Assembly: GCF_016863555.1 (NCBI RefSeq)
Contig: NZ_BOPC01000024.1
Coordinates: 1 to 64,000, forward strand
Length of the DNA stretch: 64,000 nt
Direction: 5' to 3'
Origin: Micromonospora qiuiae
GTDB lineage: Bacteria; Actinomycetota; Actinomycetes; Mycobacteriales; Micromonosporaceae
The translations under genes and the position numbers were made by a program. Positions 47,237 to 56,431 of the stretch are shown here, piece by piece (the stretch's first letter is position 1; each line of letters begins with the position of its first letter). The notes under the pieces were generated by a model. The model was given only the letters and a program-made list of their open reading frames with translations, did no database searches and had not been told where the DNA came from.

Positions 47237-48613
47237 TCAGTGCGCTCCGCGGCGAGCGCCTGGCCGGGCCCGGGCGGAGAACGCCGCCGCGCCGGATCGC
47301 GCCGGTAGGGATCGTGCCGAGGTGGTCGACGTCGGCTTGCCGCCGCGTCGGCCCCGGCCGCCGTGGGCGGGCTGCGCCTCGTGACGCGGGCCGGCGGACC
47401 GCGGCACGGGCTGGGGGACCAGCGTCCGTTCCCCCGGGGCCAGTTCGCGGAGCAGCGCGTCACCCGGGCGCAGCCGGGTCGTGGTCGCCGTGATTCCCGC
47501 CTTGCGAGTCAGATCCCGCACCTCTGGCACCTGCCCGTCGGTCATCAGCGTGACGACGGTCCCGGTCGCGCCGGCCCGGGCGGTACGGCCCGAACGGTGC
47601 AGGTAGGCCTTGTGCTCCTCGGGCGGGTCGGCGTGTACGACCAGGGCCACGTCGTCGATGTGAATGCCCCGGGCGGCGATGTCGGTGGCGACCAGCGTGT
47701 GCACCTCTCCGTCGGAGAACGCCCGCAGGTTTCTGGTGCGCGCGCCCTGGGCCAGGTTGCCATGCAGCTCGACGGCGGTCACACCGGCCGCGACCAGCCG
47801 ACGGGCGAGGGTTTTCGCGCCCCGCTTGGTGCGGGTGAACACCACGGTCCGGCCCGGCGCGGCGGTCAGCTCGACCAGCACGGCGAACCGGTCGTCGGCG
47901 TGGACGTGCAGGACGTGGTGCGCCATCGCGGCGACCGGCGACAGCGTCGAGTCGACGCTGTGCACGACCGGATCGGTGAGGAACCGTCGCACCAGGACAT
48001 CGACGCCGGCGTCCAGGGTGGCGGAGAACAGCAGACGCTGCCCGCCGCGCGGGGTCTGCTCCAACAGCCGCCGCACGGTGGGCAGGAAGCCGAGGTCGGC
48101 CATGTGATCGGCCTCGTCGAGCACGGTGATCTCGACGGCGCCCAAGATCGCGTTACCGGTCTTGACATGGTCGGCGAGCCGACCCGGGCAGGCCACCAGG
48201 ACATCGACCCCGGCGCGCAGCCCGGCGATCTGAGGTCGGGCGGCGACGCCACCGAAGATCGTCATCGTGCGTAGCGACAGTGCCTGCGCCAGCGGCGCCA
48301 TCACGCTGTCGATCTGGGTGGCCAGTTCACGGGTGGGTACGAGGATCAGCGCCCGAGGGCGCCCGGCCCGCCGTGGCGTGGCGGTGGCGGCCAGGCGGGT
48401 CAGCACCGCCAGTACGAAGGCATAGGTCTTACCCGACCCGGTGCGGCCCCGGCCGAGCACGTCCCGCCCGGCGAGGGCGTCGGGCAGTGCCGCGGCCTGG
48501 ATGGGGAACGGCCGGTTCACTCCGGTCGCGGCCAGCACGCGGTTCAGCGCGTCGGGCACGCCGAGGTCGGCGAAGGTGAGAGAGTTGGTCTGGCGTGGGC
48601 GGCTTGCCGCCAT
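47237..48613 (-). CDS. DEAD-box RNA helicase
   Basis: This ATP-dependent RNA helicase, of RhlE/CsdA type, has about 458 residues. It has the Q motif and P-loop (GRGRTGSGKT), the DEAD box (LDEADHM), SAT, and HRSGRTARAG. The tail is basic and Gly/Arg-rich, typical for RNA contacts. ATG 48613 is preferred as it gives the usual short leader before the Q motif; ATG 48685 is possible. It remodels RNA, for example during ribosome assembly or stress. Confidence 0.93.
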   Translation of the reverse strand: MAASRPRQTNSLTFADLGVPDALNRVLAATGVNRPFPIQAAALPDALAGRDVLGRGRTGSGKTYAFVLAVLTRLAATATPRRAGRPRALILVPTRELATQIDSVMAPLAQALSLRTMTIFGGVAARPQIAGLRAGVDVLVACPGRLADHVKTGNAILGAVEITVLDEADHMADLGFLPTVRRLLEQTPRGGQRLLFSATLDAGVDVLVRRFLTDPVVHSVDSTLSPVAAMAHHVLHVHADDRFAVLVELTAAPGRTVVFTRTKRGAKTLARRLVAAGVTAVELHGNLAQGARTRNLRAFSDGEVHTLVATDIAARGIHIDDVALVVHADPPEEHKAYLHRSGRTARAGATGTVVTLMTDGQVPEVRDLTRKAGITATTTRLRPGDALLRELAPGERTLVPQPVPRSAGPRHEAQPAHGGRGRRGGKPTSTTSARSLPARSGAAAFSARARPGARRGAH

Positions 48614-48792
48614 GAAGGCTCCGAACGTCGAAGGGACGTCCCGCCCGGCGCTGACTGTTGGGCCGCGACGCGTGGCGTGGGACATCGAACCCGGCCGCCA
48701 TGCTGGGCGGACCGTGCTGTCAGTCTACTCGAACCCGCTGCCGGCTCCCGCTGCCAACCGACCGAGGGTGCACGAGCATCCGTGCTGGCCGA

Positions 48793-49011
48793 TCAGGGTG
48801 CCATGATCTGCCACCGGCTCTGCTCGTCCATCCATGCGCCGGCCAGGATCTCCGCCGACCGCCGGCCCGGGCATGGGTAGATCTTCGACCGGCCAGCGTC
48901 ACCGCCGGCTCGGGCCTCGACTTCCCACGACTCTCCATCGGTGCGGATGTACACGTCGCGGCGTCCTCGCAGGGTGCGATTGCCGTTCCACCAGTGACGC
49001 TCGGTTTTCAC
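48793..49011 (-). CDS. Small conserved hypothetical protein
   Basis: This is about 72 residues from GTG 49011; GTG 49029 would add six. The sequence has aromatic and basic character (TERHWWNGNRTLRGRRDVYI, then PGRRSAEILAGAWM). It resembles small actinobacterial proteins of unknown role, but I cannot name the family. It stands alone 179 bp from the helicase start. Confidence 0.55.
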   Translation of the reverse strand: MKTERHWWNGNRTLRGRRDVYIRTDGESWEVEARAGGDAGRSKIYPCPGRRSAEILAGAWMDEQSRWQIMAP

Positions 49012-49202
49012 CCCCCGACCGTATAGCACGGAGTCCGAGTGTGGAACTTCGACGATCTTGGTTGCTGAGCTCAGCTCGTCGCGCTTCTGCCGACCTGTCC
49101 GGCATTTCCCGCCGTTCCGCTGTCCGAGTGGTCCGGACGAACCGAAATCGCACGGTTGGCACCGCTACGCGGCCAGAGCTGAACGGCAACGCTCCGTAAT
49201 CG

Positions 49203-50435
49203 TTACCTCAGTTGGTCGCGGCGGCGTGTCAGGTAGGTGGTTTCGGCGGTGTTGCCCGTCAGCTCGATGGCCTTGCCGTAGGCCGCGCGCGACTGGTGGC
49301 TGCGGCCGAGCCGGCGCAGCAGTTCGGCGCGGGTGGCGTGGTAGGCGTGGTAGGCGGCCAAATGGTGCTCGAGACGGTCGACGGCCGCCAGTGCCACCTC
49401 GGGGCCGTCCAGCTCGGCGACGGCGATGGCCCGGTTGAGGGCGACGATCGGTGAGTGGTCGAGGCGGACGAGCTGGTCGTAGAGGGCGACGATCTGCGAC
49501 CAGTCGGTGTCGCGTACGTCGCGGGCAAAGGTGTGCACGGCGTTGATCGCGGCGAGGATCTGGTAGCGGCCCGGAGCCACTCCGGTGGCCAGGCGCTCGC
49601 GCACCAGCCGATGCCCTTCGTCGATCAGCGACCGGTCCCAGGCCCCACGGTCCTGCTCGTGGAGGGGGACCAGTTCGCCGCTGACCGAGATCCGGGCGGT
49701 GCGGCGGGCCTCGGTGAGGAGCATCAGCGCCAGCAACCCGGTCACCTCGCCGTCGTCGGGCATGAGGGCATGGACCAGGCGGGTGAGCCGGATCGCCTCG
49801 GCGGTCAGATCGTGACGTACGGGACCGGTGTCGGGGCTGGTCGCCAGATAGCCCTCGTTGAAGAGAAGGAAGAGCACGGCGAGCACGCCGCAGATGCGTG
49901 CCGGGAGATCCTCCGCCGACGGCACCCGGTAAGGGATGCGAGCTGCCTTGATCTTGGCTTTCGCGCGGGTGATCCGTTGCTCCATGGCGGTCGGCCGGAC
50001 CAGGAAGGCATGGGCGATCTCGGGCACGGTCAGACCGCCGACCATGCGCAGCGTCAGCGCCACGCGGGTCTGCATCGCGAGCGCCGGGTGACAGCAGGTG
50101 AAGATCAGCCGGAGCCGCTCGTCGTCGATGGCGCCGAGAGGCTCGGGCGGGGCGTCGTCGTACAACATCCGAGCCTCCTTCTGCTTGTCGTCGCGCTTGT
50201 TCTCGCGCCGGATCCGGTCGACGGCCTTGCGGTTGGCGGTGGTGGTCAACCAGGCGCCGGGATTGGGGGGTACGCCGTCGGCCGGCCACCGCTCGACGGC
50301 GGTCGCGAACGCCTCGGCCGCGGCCTCCTCGGCGATGTCGAGGTCACCGAAACGCCTGGTCAGGGCAGCGACCACCCGCGCCCACTCCGCTTGGTGGGCG
50401 CGGGAGATCGCCTCCCGGGCGTCGGTCGCGCTCAC
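49203..50435 (-). CDS. ECF42-type RNA polymerase sigma factor with C-terminal TPR-like extension
   Basis: This 410-residue sigma factor has region 2 (FGDLDIAEEAAAEAFATAVERW) and region 4 (LTVPEIAHAFLVRPTAMEQRI). It also has a long helical C-terminal domain of about 230 residues, characteristic of the ECF42 group, where the extension is needed for activity. It overlaps by 4 bp the DGPF/YCII gene upstream, the usual genetic partner of this group. It probably controls genes of unknown stress function, including that partner. Confidence 0.92.
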   Translation of the reverse strand: MSATDAREAISRAHQAEWARVVAALTRRFGDLDIAEEAAAEAFATAVERWPADGVPPNPGAWLTTTANRKAVDRIRRENKRDDKQKEARMLYDDAPPEPLGAIDDERLRLIFTCCHPALAMQTRVALTLRMVGGLTVPEIAHAFLVRPTAMEQRITRAKAKIKAARIPYRVPSAEDLPARICGVLAVLFLLFNEGYLATSPDTGPVRHDLTAEAIRLTRLVHALMPDDGEVTGLLALMLLTEARRTARISVSGELVPLHEQDRGAWDRSLIDEGHRLVRERLATGVAPGRYQILAAINAVHTFARDVRDTDWSQIVALYDQLVRLDHSPIVALNRAIAVAELDGPEVALAAVDRLEHHLAAYHAYHATRAELLRRLGRSHQSRAAYGKAIELTGNTAETTYLTRRRDQLR

Positions 50436-50755
50436 AGGAACGGCCGCACCTCGACCTTGCGGTTGCAGGCCTTCGACCCCTCGGCGGCCAGCTTGAGCGC
50501 CACGTCGAGGTCGGGGGCCGTGATGATCCAGAAGCCGGCGAGATACTCCTTCGACTCCAGGAAGGGACCGTCGGTGAACAGCGCCTCGCCGCCCCGGTTG
50601 TCGATGACGGTGGCTGCGCTGGGTGCCGCGAGGCCGCCGGCGAAGACCCAGTGGCCCTCGGCCTGGAGCCGTTCGTTGAACGCGTCGATGGCGGCCATCT
50701 CGTCCGGGGTGCCGGAGCTGCTCTGGTCGTCGATCACGGAAACCAGGTAATGCAC
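50432..50755 (-). CDS. YCII-related DGPF protein
   Basis: This small protein of about 107 residues carries the motif FTDGPFLESKEYLAGF that names the DGPF family. GTG 50755 (VHYLVSVIDD) is favoured over ATG 50761 because AGGAG ends right before the ATG and fits the GTG with 6 nt spacing. Function is unknown; it may be a small-molecule binder or enzyme. It is coupled to the ECF42 sigma factor by a 4-bp overlap, as in other genomes. Confidence 0.9.
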   Translation of the reverse strand: MHYLVSVIDDQSSSGTPDEMAAIDAFNERLQAEGHWVFAGGLAAPSAATVIDNRGGEALFTDGPFLESKEYLAGFWIITAPDLDVALKLAAEGSKACNRKVEVRPFL

Positions 50756-50773
50756 ATTCATCTCCTGTCTTCA

Positions 50774-51114
50774 GGGCCCGGAAACGCTACCGGCGTCACC
50801 GCTCGGCGTGAGCGTGGCCGTTGCGTACTGCGGGCGCCCGCTGGGCCGGTAGACCTGGATCGTCACGCCGTTCGAGGTGGCCCGCGAGTCGACCAGTTCA
50901 AGTGCTGTGCCCGGGCCGGTGGCGGAAACAGCCGCATGCCCTGGCCGAGGACCACGGGATAGGTGAGCAGGGTGATCTCGTCGACGAGCCCGTTGTCGAA
51001 CAGCGGCAGCGCCCATCCGCCGCGCTCGAATCCGTCCCTGCGGTCCTCCTCCGGCCCGCCAAGCCCCTGCGTCACGCCGTCGACGGAGACGTTCGTGGTG
51101 ACGGTCAGTTCCAT
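50774..51114 (-). pseudogene. Decayed RibD C-terminal/dihydrofolate reductase-like gene
   Basis: The start (MELTVTTNVSVDGVTQGLGG) and the later part (LVDEITLLTYPVVLGQGMRLF) fit the family, but the segment between them, normally about 90 residues, is missing. Near 50915 a frameshift then moves the rest (GPGTALELVDSRAT) to another frame. The protein cannot be functional. Intact homologues often sit next to ECF42/DGPF genes, so this is an original member of the neighbourhood that has decayed. Confidence 0.8.
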
Positions 51115-51380
51115 GGCGCCGAATCTCCTGTGGCTCGGGGCGCCCCTCGTGGGCTGCCTCTCACCCCTTGCTACGAACGCCCCTGCCCCGATCCGACACC
51201 GCCTCGCGGATCTCCGCTGCAGTGCATCAATCGGCTGAGCGCGGGGCGGGAGCGCGGCGACCCCGTCGGCCGGGAACCGACGCGTGCCGAGATCGCCGCG
51301 GCGAGTCGATGTGCCGCAGATCGTCGGAGCGGCAGCGGGGATCGGGCACGAAAACCCGCCGGGTGGGTCCTGCTTCCTGG

Positions 51381-54284
51381 TCAGGTTCGGGCGGTGTCAG
51401 CGGCGATCGCCAGTAACCTGTTCACCACCCCGGGATGCTCGCGCTCGCCCGTGTGTTCGAGCAGGTCGAGAGCTTCGCGGCAGCGGGCGTGGGCTGTGCG
51501 GTGGTTGCCCGCGGAGGCAAGGGCCTCCGCGAGGACGGCGAGCGCCCGCGCCTGGCGCACGGGATCGGCCAGTTCCTCGCCGACGGCTCGGGCCAGGGTG
51601 GCCTCGGCCAGGCAGTTGCGGTGTTGTCCCATTCGCAGCCGGGCCTCGGCCGCGACGACGAGCGCGTCACAACGGATGACGTCGTCGTTGACCCGGCCGT
51701 GCAGGTCCAGTGCGACCTGGGCCTGAGCGAGAGCGGCTTCGGGATGGCCGGTCTGAGCGCTCAGTTCGGCGAGCCGTACGTGGTTGAGAATTCGTCCGCG
51801 CAGCGATCCCACCTGATCCCAGACAGCGAGGGCCTGCTGATAGAAGCGGCGGGCCTCTTCGTACCTGGCGAGCTGCCGATGTGCCTCGCCCAGGTGGTGA
51901 AGGGTGAACGCCTCACCGGTCGAATTGCCGGCCGCCCGGCAGCCCTGCAGCACTTGGTTGAAGACGTCGACGGCGGTCGCGATACGGCCGGTGCGGAGGT
52001 GGATGGACGCCAGGTTGTGCAGGCAGGCCAGTTCGATCTCGGCGAAGCCGCATTCGACGGCCAGGTTCAGGGCCTGCGTGAAGAGGTCGCTGGCGTGCTG
52101 GTAGTCGTGGCTGGCGTAGTAGACGGCACCGAGGTTGGCGAGCGTGCCGGTTCGGCCGAGGAGATGGCCGTCCGCGGTCGCGGCAGCGAGGGCCAACTTC
52201 AGCATGTCTCGCACGTCGTGCTGTGGGCCGGAGCGGTCGTACACCTCGTGGAGCGTGTCGACGATTTGCCAGGCATGGCGCGGAAAGCCCTCCCTGGCGG
52301 CGGCCTGGACCACGCTGGGCAGGTTGCTCCGCTCCGCCTCGCACCAGTGCAGCGCGTCACCCTCCGCCGGGAACTCCGTCGGGCGGACCGCAGTGGCCTC
52401 GGGGAGGTCCGGCACGGCCGGACGCTGCGGTTCCAACCACCGGACGGCGTTGACGGCGGTCAGCAGGTACCAGTCGAAGAGCCGACGCAGCGCCGCACGC
52501 CGCTCGTCGGTCGGCCCGTCCAGGCGGTCACGATCGCTGGCGTACCTGTGCAGGAGGTCGTGCATCCGGTATCGGCCGACGGCGTCGTGGTTCACCAGGT
52601 GTGCGCGGGCGAGCCGGTCCAATACCCGTTCGGTCACGACCGGTTCCGCCTCCAGTAACGCGGATGCTGCTGCGGCCCCGATGGTCGTGCCCGGGAACCG
52701 GCCCAGGCTCCAGAAGAGTCGGGCGGGTAGCGGGGCCAGCGCGTTGACCGACCAAGCGAAGACGGTGCGTAGGGTGAGTTCATCGCTGTCGTCGCCGTCG
52801 ATGTCGAGCAGTCGATTTCCGAGTTCGTCGGCCAGATCGCTGAGCGCAGCCCGGGGCTGGGCGGCGACGTGCTCACCGATGATCCGCAACGCGATCGGGA
52901 GCCCGCCGGAGAGCAGCCCCAGCGTGTGCATCGCCGCCGGTTCGGCGCGAGCGCGGTGGGATCCGATGATCCGGGTGAGGAGGGTCTGCCGATCGTCGTA
53001 CGGGAGTGGTGTGATGGTCAGACTGCGGACGCCATGCCGGACGCTGAGGCCGCTGAGTCGATTGCGGCTGATCACGATCGTCAGGCTGGTCGCGGACCGA
53101 GGGATGAGCTGCTGCGCCTGGTCGGAGTCGAGGATGTTGTCGAGCACGACGAGCATGCGCCGCTCGCTCAGTAGCCGGTGGTACATCTCGCCGCGCTGCA
53201 TGGGGTCGGCGGGTACCCGATCTGCGGGGACGCCGAGGCTGACCAGGAAGCGTCGTAAGGCGTCTTCCGGGCGTACCGGTGACACCTGGCTGTGCGCTTC
53301 GGCGTTCAAATAGAGCTGGCCATCCGGAAACCAGTCGCGACGGTGATGGCCCCACCGGGTGGCAAAGGCCGTTTTTCCCACTCCCGGCATTCCCGCGAGG
53401 GCGATAACATTCGGCGTGCCATTGTCGGTGGCGAGCATGTCCAGCTCGGACAGAAGATCGGTGTGCCCGGTGAAATCGGGCACGTCGTGCGGTAGCTGTC
53501 GTGGCACCGCCGCCGTCTCGCCCTCATCGGTAGGACTGTTGCGGCGCGAGATGGGAGAGGGGGGTGACAGTTCGGCGATGTCCAGGTGCGGGTCGGTGCG
53601 CATCGTGCGTCGGTAGCGGCGCCGGAAGGCGGCGATGAATTGGCGGGCATCATGGGTACGGCCGACGTTGTGCAATGCGGTCGCCTGTAGCCGGGCCAAC
53701 GTCTCGTCGAGTTGATTGTCCGCGATCAGTGGCTCCAGTCGGATCAACGCCCGGTCGTGTTGGCCGTCGGCCAACTCGCTCGCGGCGAGGAGTTTTTCTG
53801 CGGTGAGCAACTGCTCCTGCATGTCTCGCCGCAGATGTTCGCAGCGCGCCCCGTGGAGTTCGGGCAGTGGATCGTGCCGCCACAACTGCACCGCCGTGGT
53901 GAGCAGGGCGATGCAGCGGTCGTTCTGGTTTCGTTCGGCAGCCTCTCGCGCCTCGGCTGTCAGGCGCCGGAACCGGTGATAGTCGACCAGGGCCGGTTCG
54001 ACGTCCAGACGGTAGGCGTTGACGCCGGGCACCCGTTCCAGTGCTTCGGGCAGACCGGCGGCCCGCAAAGCGGCGCGTAGCCGGCTGGCAAGCGTGTACA
54101 GCAGCGAACGGCAGGCGTCGACGGTGCGATTTGGCCATAGAAGTTCCACGATGGTCTCTACTCGCACCGGATCACCGGCGTGATAGAGAAGGATGGCGAG
54201 GAGCCCGCGTTGCTTCGCGGTGCCGATAGGCCTTGATCGTCCTTCGATCCTGAGTTCCGTGGGTCCCAGAATCGTGAACTCCAT
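51381..54284 (-). CDS. SARP-type regulator with NB-ARC and TPR domains (AfsR-like)
   Basis: This regulator of about 967 residues starts at ATG 54284, with AGGGGTGAGG upstream. It has an N-terminal winged-helix of the OmpR-like SARP type (FTILGPTELRIEG, LLAILLYHAG), then a BTAD helical domain. The NB-ARC NTPase has P-loop GMPGVGKT, VVLDN as Walker B and GGLPIAL. TPR repeats close it. Such proteins activate specialised-metabolite genes. Three TTA codons (343, 543 and 957) are in frame, a strong sign of bldA control. Its targets are not visible; the divergent glycosyltransferase-like gene is a candidate. Confidence 0.94.
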   Translation of the reverse strand: MEFTILGPTELRIEGRSRPIGTAKQRGLLAILLYHAGDPVRVETIVELLWPNRTVDACRSLLYTLASRLRAALRAAGLPEALERVPGVNAYRLDVEPALVDYHRFRRLTAEAREAAERNQNDRCIALLTTAVQLWRHDPLPELHGARCEHLRRDMQEQLLTAEKLLAASELADGQHDRALIRLEPLIADNQLDETLARLQATALHNVGRTHDARQFIAAFRRRYRRTMRTDPHLDIAELSPPSPISRRNSPTDEGETAAVPRQLPHDVPDFTGHTDLLSELDMLATDNGTPNVIALAGMPGVGKTAFATRWGHHRRDWFPDGQLYLNAEAHSQVSPVRPEDALRRFLVSLGVPADRVPADPMQRGEMYHRLLSERRMLVVLDNILDSDQAQQLIPRSATSLTIVISRNRLSGLSVRHGVRSLTITPLPYDDRQTLLTRIIGSHRARAEPAAMHTLGLLSGGLPIALRIIGEHVAAQPRAALSDLADELGNRLLDIDGDDSDELTLRTVFAWSVNALAPLPARLFWSLGRFPGTTIGAAAASALLEAEPVVTERVLDRLARAHLVNHDAVGRYRMHDLLHRYASDRDRLDGPTDERRAALRRLFDWYLLTAVNAVRWLEPQRPAVPDLPEATAVRPTEFPAEGDALHWCEAERSNLPSVVQAAAREGFPRHAWQIVDTLHEVYDRSGPQHDVRDMLKLALAAATADGHLLGRTGTLANLGAVYYASHDYQHASDLFTQALNLAVECGFAEIELACLHNLASIHLRTGRIATAVDVFNQVLQGCRAAGNSTGEAFTLHHLGEAHRQLARYEEARRFYQQALAVWDQVGSLRGRILNHVRLAELSAQTGHPEAALAQAQVALDLHGRVNDDVIRCDALVVAAEARLRMGQHRNCLAEATLARAVGEELADPVRQARALAVLAEALASAGNHRTAHARCREALDLLEHTGEREHPGVVNRLLAIAADTART

Positions 54285-54494
54285 AGACCTCACCCCTCGC
54301 CAGATCTGATCGATGATCGGCTCTCTTTATTCTGTTCTATGCGGTGAAAATGGCCAAGCCTCCCGCCCAGAGTCCGAAATCGGACATTCCACTGGCCAGT
54401 GCGCGGTAAGCCGGTTGCAGGGTGACCGGCAATGTGATCGCAAGGTTTCCGCTGACTCTGGCTTCCTCGGGCTTCGCGACAGGGGAGGAAGTAA

Positions 54495-55709
54495 ATGACG
54501 TCGCTGGAATGGTTGTCCACACCGGTTGGCATCGACGCCGAGCACTGGGTCACCCGGGCGGGGTGTCGAACGGTACTCGCCGTGGCGCACACGATCGCCA
54601 GCTGCCATCGGTTGCTCGACGTGATCGATTACGTCGAGGGGGATTCGCGGGTCCAGGTGATTTTCACCGTGGCGCCGGACGTTTTCAACCAGCAGGTGCA
54701 CCGCCACCTGGAGCGACTCGGCGCCCTGCTGCTGCCCTGGCAGCAGGCGGTCCGGGAGCGATTCGACCTCGGGATCGCCGCCTCCTGGGGAGGGCTGCAC
54801 CAACTGCACGCACCCCTGTTGGTGATGGCGCACGGCGCGGGCCACGGCAAACGGGTGCGGCCGAGACCGTACGGTGGCCCGGCACTTGCGGAGCCTGCGG
54901 TCTACGGGCTTGATCCGCAGCGGTTGACCCATGGCGGCCGGGTGCTGCCGACTGTCCTCGCCGTCTCCCACGAACACGAACTGGAGGTGTTACGTCGCCA
55001 GTGCCCGGCGGCACTTGAGGTCGCGACAGTCGTGGGCGACCCCTGCCTCGACCGCCTCGTCGCCAGCCTTTCGATGCGCCGGGACTACCGGCACGGCATG
55101 GGAGTCGACGACCACCAAGGGCTTGTTGTGGTCACCTCCACCTGGGGCCCGGACGGCCTGTTTGGACACCGGCCCGACCTCCTGCCCATGCTGATGACCC
55201 AACTTCCGGTCGACCGCTACCGCATAGCCGCGCTGCTGCACCCGGCTGTCTGGGACGCACACGGACACCGTCAGATCAGAGCGTGGCTGCGGCACTGCCG
55301 CGAGGCCGGACTGCTGCTGCCCGATCCCACTCAGGACTGGCGCGCCCTGGTCGTCGCCGCCGACCACGTCATCGGCGACCACGGCTCGGTCACCGCCTAT
55401 GCCGCAGCCGTCGGGCGTCCAGTCCTGGTACTGCCCGGGGCGGAGCCCGCCATCGGCACAGCGCAGCACCTGGTGACCGCCGGTGCCGCTCACCTCGATC
55501 TCCACCGGGCGCTGCTGCCTCAACTCGGCGCGGCTCGCGAACTCGACCAGCACGCGGTGATGGCCGCGCTGACCGGCCAGCCGGGACGGGCCGGCACGCT
55601 GCTACGCCGCGCCATGTATCGCCTCCTCGACCTCACCGAGCCAGGTCGGCACCGACAGATCGACCCGGTACCCGTGCCGCACGTCAGCCGCTGGGAGGCC
55701 GAGTCGTGA
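54495..55709 (+). CDS. Glycosyltransferase-like protein of unknown function
   Basis: This 404-residue protein starts at ATG 54495 after GGGGAGGAAG. It looks like a GT-B/CDP-glycerol transferase-like fold: an N-terminal Rossmann half (TVLAVAHTIASCHRLLDVID), and a C-terminal half with a typical donor-site pattern (VVAADHVIGDHGSVTAYAAAVGRPVLVLPG). The donor and acceptor cannot be named. A TTA codon is present at codon 166. It overlaps the next gene by 4 bp and is divergent from the SARP regulator, which may control it. Confidence 0.68.
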   Translation: MTSLEWLSTPVGIDAEHWVTRAGCRTVLAVAHTIASCHRLLDVIDYVEGDSRVQVIFTVAPDVFNQQVHRHLERLGALLLPWQQAVRERFDLGIAASWGGLHQLHAPLLVMAHGAGHGKRVRPRPYGGPALAEPAVYGLDPQRLTHGGRVLPTVLAVSHEHELEVLRRQCPAALEVATVVGDPCLDRLVASLSMRRDYRHGMGVDDHQGLVVVTSTWGPDGLFGHRPDLLPMLMTQLPVDRYRIAALLHPAVWDAHGHRQIRAWLRHCREAGLLLPDPTQDWRALVVAADHVIGDHGSVTAYAAAVGRPVLVLPGAEPAIGTAQHLVTAGAAHLDLHRALLPQLGAARELDQHAVMAALTGQPGRAGTLLRRAMYRLLDLTEPGRHRQIDPVPVPHVSRWEAES

Positions 55710-56431
55710 CAGCTGCCATGGACCCCCTCGTCGTGGCGCTGCTGCCGTCCCGGTCGTCGTCCCGGATCGCGAGGCTGGCCGACGTCGTGCTCACCACCGT
55801 CGAGCACGAGGCGCCGGACGCACTCTGCGACCAGCTGCTCACCGCTTACCCCGGCGTGTCTCTCGTCGTGACGCAGGGGCCGAGGGGCGAGGTCGGCGTG
55901 CAGACCCGTGACGGCCTTCGGCATCGCCTCGGCCCCGGAACCCCACCGATACGCCTCACCATCCCGGCCCTGGCTACCGTGGCCCGGGAACTCCATCATC
56001 GGTGGACCACCGGCGATCTCGAGCACCGGCGCCCGGTGCTGGACCTGCTATCCGTTTCCGTCGTCGAGCCGGCCGAGCCGACGACGCACCGCAGCGAGTC
56101 GGGGCGAGCCGATCGCGTCGAAGATGTCGACGGCCTCGAGGTAGTGCCGTCGTGCGTCCTCCTCGTCACCCCGCCGCTCGGCGATGCGCCCGAGCAGGTC
56201 CAGTGCCTCCGCCCGCTCGTTGGCCGACCCGAGCTGAGCCATCCGGCGAGCTGCCTCGGCCGCCGCCTTCTCGGCGGCATCGAGGTGGCCGAGGCCGAGT
56301 TCGGCGTCGGCGAGTCCGAGCAACACTCGCGCACCGTTGTAGGGATCGATCTCACCCAGGCCGAGAAAGATCTCGTCCGCCTCGGCCAGCAGCGGCAGCG
56401 CCTCGGTCGGCCGGCCCGTCCGGGTCAGTAA
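55706..56431 (+). CDS. Small hypothetical protein coupled to the glycosyltransferase-like gene, with read-through into a convergent gene
   Basis: From GTG 55706, overlapping the previous stop by 4 bp, the first 110-120 residues look real (DPLVVALLPSRSSSRIARLADVVLTT is preceded by a short leader). The open frame then continues about 380 bp antisense to the end of the NB-ARC gene, where the composition is that of a shadow. Either the true gene lost its stop codon by rearrangement, or the C-terminal part is an extension of no value. The family is unknown. Confidence 0.45.
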   Translation: MTAAMDPLVVALLPSRSSSRIARLADVVLTTVEHEAPDALCDQLLTAYPGVSLVVTQGPRGEVGVQTRDGLRHRLGPGTPPIRLTIPALATVARELHHRWTTGDLEHRRPVLDLLSVSVVEPAEPTTHRSESGRADRVEDVDGLEVVPSCVLLVTPPLGDAPEQVQCLRPLVGRPELSHPASCLGRRLLGGIEVAEAEFGVGESEQHSRTVVGIDLTQAEKDLVRLGQQRQRLGRPARPGQ

